Below are positions 56,532-64,000 of a DNA stretch of 64,000 bases, piece by piece. This stretch comes from Dipteris shenzhenensis (taxonomy: Eukaryota; Polypodiophyta; Polypodiopsida; Gleicheniales). The notes below the pieces were generated by a model. The model did no database searches and had not been told where the DNA came from. It saw only the letters and a list, made by a program, of their open reading frames with translations. Position 1 is the stretch's first letter. The number at the start of each line of letters is the position of its first letter. The position numbers were made by a program, and so were the translations under genes. Where the stretch lies: NCBI GenBank assembly GCA_047967505.1, contig CM106539.1; one strand, given 5' to 3'.

Positions 56532-56865
56532 CTCCCTCTCTTGGCGGCCCTCCCTCCCTCCCTCCCTTGGTGGCCACGGCCACGAGAAGTCTCTCTCTCT
56601 CTCTCTCTCTCTCTCTACCTCCCTCTCTTGGCGGCCACGGCCGCTAGAAGTTTCATTCTCTCTCCCTCTCTCTTTATCTCTCTCTCCCTAAGTCTCCCTC
56701 CTCTCTTCTCTCTCACCTCACTCTGTCTCTCTTTCTCTCTCGCTCTCTCTCTCTCCCTCTCTCTCTTTCTCTCTCCTTAAGTCTCCCTCGTCTCTTCTCT
56801 CTCTCTCTCTCCCTCTCCGTCCCTACTCTCTCCCTCCCTCTAGCATAGAAGTTTCATTCCCTCTT

Positions 56866-56923
<58 letters not shown>

Positions 56924-57295
56924 CCCAAGTCTCCCTCTTCTCTTCTTTCTCTCTCTCTCCCTCTCCCTCCCTCTCTTTCTTTCCCTCCCTACTCTTTTAG
57001 CAGCGGCCGCCAGGAGACCCTCTTCTCTCTCTTAATCTCTCTCCCCCTCTCTCCTCTCTCTTTCTTTCCCTCCCTACTCTTCTCTCTCATTTAAGGAGCC
57101 CCTCTTCTCTCTGTGAATCTCTCTCTCCCTCTCCCTCTCTCCTCTCTCTCTTTCTCTCCCTCCCTACTCCTCTCATTTCTCATTCTCTCTCTCCCTTTGG
57201 CGGCCACGGCCGCCAAGAGCTCCTCTTCTCTGTCTTAATTTCTCTCTTTCCCTCTCTCCTCTCTCTTTCTCTCCCTCCCTATTCTCTCTCATTTC
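55985..57295. repeat. CT microsatellite block with recurrent GC palindrome
   Basis: (CT)n, CCCT and CCTCC runs throughout, punctuated by TTGGCGGCCACGGCCGC-type words at about 56,332, 56,445, 56,541, 56,568, 56,628, 57,003 and 57,201. The minus strand is GA-rich. Open frames encode only Ser/Leu or Arg/Glu repeats. Confidence 0.9.
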
Positions 57296-57575
57296 TCAAA
57301 TTTACAGACTCAAATATAAATAAGAAACTAATTAAAATAGAACTCAAAAACTCAAATAAGAAACTAATTTAAAAAGAATTGTAATGCCTTCTAAAAAACC
57401 CCCTCCTCAAAAACTTTAACAATAAACTAATTGAAAAAGAATTGTAAGTAAAGAAAAAGAATTACAAGACGAATTTTAAGAAATAGAACTCAAAAACTTT
57501 AACAAGAAACTAATTGAAAAAGAATTGTAAGTAAAGAAAAAGAATTACAAGACGAATGAAAAAGAAAGCAAGTAC
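57296..57575. repeat. AT-rich tandem repeat
   Basis: A unit of roughly 75-85 bp around AAGAAACTAATTGAAAAAGA, ATTGTAAGTAAAGAAAAAGA and ATTACAAGACGAAT is repeated at about 57,425 and 57,510, with partial earlier copies. Confidence 0.8.
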
Positions 57576-57700
57576 CTGGAAAAAGTGAAAAAAGTAAGGC
57601 TCCGCTTATCCTTTCTCTTCAGCTCTTGGTTGCTTCAATGAAATGAGGAGAGAGTGAGAATGAATGAATGGAAATAAGAGTATATATAAGAAAAACAAGC
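57576..57700 (-). promoter_or_regulatory. Putative minus-strand promoter and first exon with splice donor, copy 1
   Basis: Read on minus: a TATA box CTTATATATACTC (about 57,678-57,690), about 100 bp of leader containing CATTTCATTGAAGCAACC, then a donor-like CCAG-GTACTTGC at about 57,570. It is collinear with the second copy at 60,110-60,365. No coding exon follows that I can recognise. Confidence 0.4.
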
Positions 57701-58110
57701 CCACTCCTCCGACGCATAAATTTGAATTTTCAAAAAAGAGAGGGAAATTTGAATTCATTATAAATTTGAATTCAAATTTGTGTTCAACATTCTTCTTATA
57801 CTTTCTTCTCGTACATTCCTTTTGAATTCAAATTTGTGTTCAACATTCTTCTTGATACTTTCTTCTCGTAAGTCCCTTTCATTCTTCTCGTAAGTCAAAT
57901 CTTATTTGTCACTCTTGCTCGTGATAGTAAGTCAAATCTTATTTGAGCAAGAATCTTATTTGTCGCTCTTGCTCGTGATAGTTCTACTCTTAGTTGTAAG
58001 AATTCAAATTTGTGTTCAACATTCTTCTTGATACTTTCTTCTCATAAGTCCCTTTCATTCTTTTCCTAAGTCAAATCTTATTTGTCGCTCTTGTAAGAAT
58101 TCGACCTCTC
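57701..58110. repeat. Repeated AT-rich upstream segment
   Basis: GAATTCAAATTTGTGTTCAA, CATTCTTCTTGATACTTTCT, TCTCGTAAGTCC and AAGTCAAATCTTATTTGTCG recur three or more times. They lie upstream, in minus-strand terms, of the TATA box at 57,680. Confidence 0.8.
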
Positions 58111-60060
58111 TCCCTCTACTTCCTCGCTTCTCTCTCCCTCACTCTCTCTCTCTCTCTCCCTCTACTCCCTCACTTCTCTCTCCCTCACTCTCTCTCTCTC
58201 CCATACCTTCCCCCCTCACTCTCTCTCCCTCCCCTCACTCTCTCTCTCCCTCCCCTCCCTCCTCTCCCCTCTCTCTCCTTCCGCTCCCTCCTCTCCCCTC
58301 CCTCTCTCTCTCTCCCTCTCTCTCCCCTCCCTCCTCTTCCCTCTCTCTCCTTCCACTCCCCTCCTGCCTCCTCCCCCCCTCCCTCCCTCGACCCCAACCC
58401 CCCCAACCCCCTCCCTCCCTCGACGCCAACCCCCCCCACCCCCTATCCCTCCCTCCCTCCCTCGACCCCAACCCCCCCCCCACCCCCTCCCTCCCTCGAC
58501 GCCAACCCCCCCCACCTGCTCCCTCCCCTCCCCCCTCCCTCCACGGTGTCTTGGTGGCCGTGGCTGCCAGACCCCCCCGCCCCCTCCCTCCCTCGACCCC
58601 AACTCCCTCCCACCCCCTCCCTCCCCTCCCCCCTCCAGGGGTCCTAGTGGCCGCGGCCACCAGACCCCCCCCTCCCTCCCTCGACCCCAACCCCCCCCAC
58701 CCCCCCTGGCGGCTGCGGCCACCAAACCCCCCCTCCCTCCCTCGACCCCAACTCCCCCCCACCCCCTCCCCCCTCCAGGGGTCCTGGCGGCCGCGGCCGC
58801 CAGACCCCCCCTCCCTCCCTCGACCCCAACCCCCCCACCCCCCCTGGCGACCACGGCCACCAGACCCCCCCTCCCTCCCTCAACCCCAGCCCCCCCCCCA
58901 CCCCCTCCCTCCCCTCCCCCCTCCAGGAGTCCTGGCGACCGCAGCCGCCAGACCCCCCCCCTCTCCCTCCCTCGACCCCAACCCCCCCCACCCCCCTGGC
59001 GACCGCGGCTGTGAGACCCCCCTCCCTCCCTCGACCCCAACTCCCCCCCACCCCCTCCCCCCTCCAGGGGTCCTAGCGGCCGTGGCTGCCAGACCCCCCT
59101 CCCCTCCCTCCCTCGACCCCAACCCCCCCCACCCCTCCCTCCCCTCCCCCCTCCAGGGGTCCTGGCGGCCTCGGCTGCCAGACCCCCCCTCGCCCCCCTC
59201 CCTCCCTCGACCCCAACCCCCCCCCACCCCCTCCCTCCCCTCCCCCCCCCTCCAGGGGTCCTGGCGGCCGCGGCCGCCAGACCCTCCTCCCCCCTCCCTC
59301 CCTCGACCCCAACCCCCCCCTCCCTCGACCCCAACCCCCCCCACTCCCTCCCCTCCCCCCTCCAGGGGTCCTGGTGGCCGCGGTTGCCAGACCCCCCCTC
59401 CCTCCCTCCCTCGACCCTCCACCCCCCTGGCGGTCGTGGCCGCCAGACCCCCCCCTCGCCCCTCTCTAGACCCGGCCCTTGCCTCCGCCCCTCCCTCCCC
59501 CCCCTCCCTACCCGGCACCACTGCCCCCGCTTGCCACCCCCTCCCCCTGCCCCCGCCCCCCTCCCTACCCGGCACCCCCGTCCCTCTCGGCCCCGCCCCC
59601 GCTGCCACTCACCACTCCCTCCCCCTGCCCCCGGCACCCCGCCCCTCTCGCCCCCTGCCCCCGCCCCCGCCCCCGCTTGCCACCCCCTCCCCCCGCCCCT
59701 GCCCCCCTCCCTACCCGACACCCCCGCCCCTCCCGCCCTCGCCCCCCCTGCCGCTCGCCCTCGCCCCCGCCTGCCACCCCCTTCCCCTGCCCCCCGCCTG
59801 CCACCCCCTCCCTCCCCTCCCCCTGGAGCCCCCCCTCCCTCCCTCCCTCGACCCTGCCCTCGCCCTCGCCCCTCCCTCGCCCCCCCTCCCTACGCGGCTC
59901 CCCTCCCCCCCCCTCTCCCTCCCTCCACCCTGCCCCCTGCCCCTCCCTCCCCTCCCCCCTCTCCATCGTCTCCCCTCCCCCCTCTCCACCCTCTCCTTCT
60001 CCTCCCCTCCTGGCGAACCTCTCTCTCTAGTTCCTCTCTCTCTAGTTTCTCTCTCTTCAA
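58111..60060. repeat. GC-rich minisatellite, CT/C-rich on plus, G-rich on minus
   Basis: After CT microsatellite (to about 58,380), units of about 60-125 bp alternate a C-run section (CCTCCCTCGACCCCAACC, CCCCACCCCC) with CCAGGGGTCCTGGCGGCCGC and GGCCGCCAGACCC. More than fifteen GC-palindrome blocks occur from 58,550 to 59,450, then degenerate C-rich words (CTTGCCACCCCC, TACCCGGCACC) to 60,000. The open frames of about 500 codons on both strands are low-complexity consequences of absent stop codons and I do not call them genes. Confidence 0.92.
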
Positions 60061-60365
60061 ATTTTAAAAAAAAAATCTAGATAAAGAATTAATCAAAAAA
60101 ATTTACAAGTACCTTAAAAAAGTTTGTAAGTTTGCTCTTTCTTGCTTTCTTGCTCTTCCCTCCTTGCTTTCTTGATCGTCCTTGCTTTCTTGCTTCAATG
60201 AATGAAATGAGGGGAGAATGAATGAAGAAGGAAGACTATATATAAGAAAAATTAGGTTTTCCTCCTCCTCTCCTATTGGCTTTCCATTCCTCCCCTCTCT
60301 CCTATTGGCTTTTCCTTTATCCCCTCTCCCATTGGCTCCCATTACTCCCCCTCTCCCATTGGACC
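60061..60365 (-). promoter_or_regulatory. Putative minus-strand promoter with CCAAT boxes and first exon, copy 2
   Basis: Read on minus: four CCAAT boxes (CCAATGGGAG and CCAATAGGAG types, at about 60,268, 60,303, 60,330 and 60,357), a TATA box CTTATATATAGTC (about 60,236-60,248), a leader with CATTTCATTCATTGAAGCAA and AGAAAGCAAG repeats, then a donor-like TTAAG-GTACTTG (about 60,108). The spacing of CCAAT and TATA is that of an ordinary RNA polymerase II promoter. It would transcribe into the G-rich minisatellite. Confidence 0.5.
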
Positions 60366-61032
60366 CCCATCCCTCATCCCAATCTTCCATTAGCCCTCCC
60401 TCCATCCATTTCTTCTTCCTCCCCCATTGCCACCACTCCCATCCCACATTTCCACCATGTCCCATACTCCTCCCATTTCCCAAAATCCCATATTTCCCCA
60501 TCTCACCCTCCTCTTTTTCATCCCCTATTAACTCCCCTCACTCATTTCACTCCCTTATTATCCTACTCCCCTATTACCTTCCCCTCTCCCATTCCATTCT
60601 TCCCTCCCCACTCTCACTTCCACTTCCCATTACTCACTTGCCATTTGAAAACTATTAATATATTATTATACTATTTTTTATACTTATTATCATACACCCC
60701 TATTACTTCCCTCTCCCATTCCACTCCTCCCTCCTCACTCCCACTTCCACTTCCCATTACTCACTTGCTATACACATTTGCAAACTATTAATGTATTATT
60801 ATATGATTTTTTATACTATTTGCAAATTTACATGTGGGCAAAATCACAGGTGTCAAAGCGATCCTATTGTGGTCATACTGCCCCCGCTTGCCACCCCCGC
60901 TTATTTACTCAAGGTATGAAGTGCATAATTTGTGCACTAGGTGTTTACTTTGTTGTATCCAAATTGTTTGCCACACACACACACACATATACACATACCG
61001 AGAATTTTCTAATATTATCGCATCTACATTTC
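60366..61032. other. C-rich then AT-rich intergenic segment
   Basis: Runs of TCCCATT-type words up to 60,650, then a pair of similar segments (CCCTCTCCCATTCCA ... CCATTACTCACTTGC at about 60,580-60,650 and 60,705-60,775), a CA run near 60,975 and the start of satellite DNA. No coding signal. Confidence 0.6.
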
Positions 61033-61208
61033 TACGATGGGCACAAAACTTTGTACACGCCTCAACCTAGGTTGTATTGACTTGCATACAAAGTGGTGCA
61101 CCCATCCCATAAGTACTTATTTGGATAACACACCTCCAAACGTATTTTATGACGATTGTGCATAACACTAGGAACAAAATGGTGTATAATGTGCGATCGA
61201 CTATGCAA

Positions 61209-61972
61209 AGCATATCCAATGGACACAAGACTTTGCACGTTCCTCAACCTAGGCAGTATTGACTCGTGTGCAAAGTGGCATCCCCATCCGATAAGTACTT
61301 GTTTGAAAAATACACCTAGGATCGTGTTTGAAAAATACACCAAGGCCAAAAACGGTATTTAATACTCAATCTACCATGTAAAGCATATCTGATGGGCACA
61401 ATACTTTGCATGTGCATCAAAAGCGGTGGTATGGTATTCCATGCAAAGTGGAACGCCCATTCAATAAGTACTTGGTATGATAATATACCTATTAAGAACG
61501 TGTTCTTTGACGGATGTGCATAACATTAGGGGGAAAATGGTGTATAATGTGTGATCCCCCATGCAAAGCATAATCGATAGACACAATACTATGCACGCAC
61601 ATCAACCTAGTTGAAATTGACTTTCTTGCAAAGTGGCTCCCCCATCTGACAAGTACTTTTTAGAATATCACACCTAGGACCATGTTTTTTATTGGTTGTT
61701 GTCCATGAGACTAAGGCAAAAACGTTGATTTATGCTTAATCGACAATGCAACGCATATCTGATCATCACAATACTTTGCACACATCTCAACCTAGGTATT
61801 ATTGACTTACATGCAAAATGCCGTGCCCATCCCATAAGTACTTAGTCGAATAACACATCTAGGACCACGTTTTTTGATGGTTGTGCATGACACTAAGGCC
61901 AAAACAGTGTTTAATGCTTGTTCAACAATGCAAAGCATATCCGATGGGCACAATACTTTGCATGAGTCTCAA
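61209..61972 (+). repeat. Higher-order repeat unit, first copy (second at 63,237-64,000)
   Basis: The sequence from GCATATCCAATGGACACAAG matches the copy beginning at 63,237 at a constant offset of 2,028 bp to the window end, at high identity and with no net indel. 2,028 bp equals 11 monomers of about 184 bp. Confidence 0.9.
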
Positions 61973-62275
61973 CAATTGTGGTATTGCATTGCATGCAAAG
62001 TGGTACACCCATCTGATAAGCAGTTGGTCGGATAACACACCTAAAAGCGTGTTTTTTTATGGTTGTGCATGACATTGAGGCACAAACGGAGTTTAATACG
62101 TGATATATCATGCAAAGTACATCCGATGGGCACAATACTTTGCACCCACCTCAACCTAGGTGTTATTGAGTTGCATGAAAAGTGGCGTGTCAGTTAGATA
62201 AGTACTTGATCCGATACCACACCTAGGATCGTGTTTTTTTACAAATGTGCTTGACACTAAGGCAAAAACGATGTT

Positions 62276-62706
62276 TTGAGGGCAATATATGCTACGGGAG
62301 GCCATTTCGGGGCCCATTTTGGAGGCAGAAGTTCTCTGCAAGCACTGAGAAAAAGGCCTTTTTTTTACTGTGCGACCACTGCTCTGCAGGTCGGTGAAAA
62401 GTTATCGCAGAAATTGCATCGTATGCCTATGCGCAGAGATACTGGGAGTTACAGAATCATCCTTATTGCCTATTAATGCAAAATCGTCACTAGGAAGTGA
62501 TTGTGTGGTCAAATACCACTTTCGTCAGTTTTGCACATTTGCTCGTGTGAGGCAAAAGCTGTGTTTTTTTGCAGTGACAGAATATTTTGCAGTGTTCTAT
62601 AATGGCGTCTGATTCTCTTTCACAGATTGTCACTAAAAAGCTTGACAAGAACAACTTCCAAGCATGGAAGTTTAGAATGACGAATTTCCTTATGGGAGGC
62701 TATTGG
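62276..62706 (+). mobile_element. Copia 5' fragment (leader and gag start) inside satellite array B
   Basis: About 430 bp of non-satellite sequence interrupts a monomer. It ends with an open frame from ATG 62,602: MASDSLSQIVTKKLDKNNFQ followed by AWKFRMTNFLMGG, the hallmark copia gag N-terminus. The upstream 325 bp would be leader and possibly LTR. The gag breaks directly into satellite (CAAAGCATATCCGATGGG). Satellite resumes after loss of about 18 bp, so this is a chimeric junction rather than a clean insertion. Confidence 0.8.
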
Positions 62707-64000
62707 CAAAGCATATCCGATGGGCACAATACTTTGCACACACCTTCAACTAGGTGGAATTGACTTACATGCAAAGTGGCAAGTCCATCCCATAAGTGCT
62801 TGATCGGATAATATACCTACCAGCGTGTTTTTTAACGGATGTGCATGACACTAGAGCAAAAATAGTATTTAATGCTCGATTGACCATGCAAAGGATATCC
62901 GATGGGCACAACACTTTTCCTACACCGCAACCTAGGTGGTATTGAAATGTTCTCAAAGAGGCACACCCATCCGATAAGTACTTGGTCAGATAACACACCT
63001 AAGAGCGTGTTTTTTTGCGGATGTGCATATCAATAGGGAAAAAACGGTGTATAATGCATGATCGACCATGCCAAGCATATCCAATGGTGACAATACTTTG
63101 CACGCACCTCAACGTAGTTGAAACGGACTTGCGTGAAAAGTGGAGCCCCCATCCGATATGTACTTGTTTGATTAACACACGTAGGACCGTGTTTTTTCAT
63201 GGTTGTGCATGACACTAAGGCAAAAACGTTGTTTTATGCATATCCAATGGACACAAGACTTTGCACGTTCCTCAACCTAGGCAGTATTGACTTGTGTGCA
63301 AAGTGGCATTCCCATCCGATAAGTACATGTTTGAAAAATACACCTAGGATCGTGTTTGAAAAATAGACCAAGGCCAAAAACGGTATTTAATACTCAATCT
63401 ACCATGTAAAGCATATCCGATGGGCACAATACTTTGCACGTGCCTCAAAAGCGATGGTATGGTATTCCATGCAAAGTGGAATGCCCATTCAATAAGTACT
63501 TGGTATGATAATATACCTATTAAGAGCGTGTTCTTTGACGGATGTGCATAACACTAGGGGGGAAATGGTGTATAATGTGTGATCCCCCATGCAAAGCATA
63601 ACCGATAGACATAATACTGTGCACACACATCAACCTAGTTGAAATTGACTTTCTTGCAAAGTGGCTCCCCCATCTGACAAGTACTTTTTAGAATATCACA
63701 CCTAGGACCATGTTTTTTATTGGTTGTTGTCCATGAGACTAAGGCAAAAATGTTGATTTATCCTTAATCGACAATGCAACGCATATTTGATCATCACAAT
63801 ACTTTGCACACATCTCAACCTAGGTATTGTTGACTTACATGCAAAGTGGTGTGCCCATCCCATAAGTACTTAGTCGAATAACACATCTAGGACCGCGTTT
63901 TTTGATGGTTGTGTATGACACTAAGGCCAAAACAGTGTTTAATGCTTGTTCGACAATGCAAAGCATATCCGATGGGCACAATACTTTGCATGAGTCTCAA

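Larger units (their letters stand above)
61033..64000 (+). repeat. Satellite array B (monomer about 184 bp)
   Basis: Monomers with GCATATCCGATGGGCACAAT, ACTTTGCAC, CTCAACCTAGGT, GCAAAGTGG, CCCATCCGATAAGTACTTGG, AACACACCTAGGA, CGTGTTTTTTGATGGTTGTG and CATGACACTAAGGCAAAAAC. Landmark positions near 61,209, 61,384, 61,570, 61,751, 61,936, 62,116, 62,709, 62,890, 63,073, 63,238, 63,415, 63,598, 63,781 and 63,963. It continues past the right edge and shares several conserved words with array A. Short frames here are repeat artefacts. Confidence 0.92.

Noticed and set aside
56090-56780. Ser/Leu-rich and Arg/Glu-rich frames
   Set aside because: CT/GA microsatellite translations, open on both strands.
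58216-60080. Open frames of about 500 codons on both strands (Pro-rich on plus, Gly/Arg-rich on minus)
   Set aside because: They arise from C-rich minisatellite lacking stop codons in several frames at once. Composition is that of the repeat and there are no domains.
61033-64000. Regular spaced repeats that might suggest a CRISPR-like array
   Set aside because: Units are about 184 bp and diverged along their whole length, with no short identical repeats or unique spacers; this is eukaryotic satellite DNA.

Overview
The window looks like repeat-rich nuclear DNA of a land plant with a large, AT-rich genome. Evidence: Ty1/copia elements primed by initiator-Met tRNA, plant-type non-LTR retrotransposons, a Helitron remnant, spliced genes with GT-AG introns, about 185 bp satellite DNA, and long stretches with no coding signal. 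I cannot name the species; a lycophyte, fern or gymnosperm would fit as well as an angiosperm. I recognise no single-copy host housekeeping gene. No bacterial-style operons, CRISPR arrays, tRNAs or rRNAs are visible.

Layout: 1-3997 is the 5' part of a decayed copia element on the minus strand, with LTR, primer-binding site, gag, zinc knuckle, protease and integrase; it runs out of the window on the left. 4-9 kb is mostly empty, apart from a pyrimidine tract, a short minisatellite and one unknown 129-codon ORF. 9.77-12.46 kb is an array of about 185 bp satellite monomers that flips orientation near 10,906. 16.38-18.91 kb is a 5'-truncated minus-strand LINE. 19-42 kb is intergenic DNA with a foldback hairpin, local tandem duplications, a copia relic reduced to LTRs plus a zinc knuckle (27,075-28,274), and a second minus-strand copia relic (31.6-32.7 kb). 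A family of short inverted-repeat elements (MITE-like) has six copies between 9 and 34 kb. 42.5-43.2 kb is a Helitron Rep N-terminal pseudogene. 43.5-46.45 kb is a second LINE of the same lineage as the first, on the plus strand.

The most unusual part is 47.28-55.77 kb. Long terminal inverted repeats (about 220-280 bp) bracket a multi-exon gene (47,994-53,788). Its predicted product has an unknown N-terminus, a low-complexity charged linker, a central region that reads like a degenerate beta-class DNA methyltransferase, and two tandem Ulp1/C48-like cysteine protease modules made by an intragenic duplication that kept the exon-intron pattern. Module 1 keeps Cys but has frame lesions. Module 2 is open but has Ser in place of the catalytic Cys. 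A second small, charged protein (54,903-55,287) lies before the right repeat. No standard DDE transposase is visible, so this is either a non-autonomous Mutator-like carrier of a Ulp1 gene or a DNA transposon of an unfamiliar kind.

From 55.98 to 60.06 kb, CT/GA-rich microsatellites grade into a very GC-rich minisatellite carrying a recurrent GC palindrome. It is punctuated by two copies of a minus-strand promoter/first-exon/splice-donor module. From 61.03 kb to the end, a second satellite array, related to the first but diverged, contains a 2,028 bp higher-order duplication and a captured fragment of a copia gag start.
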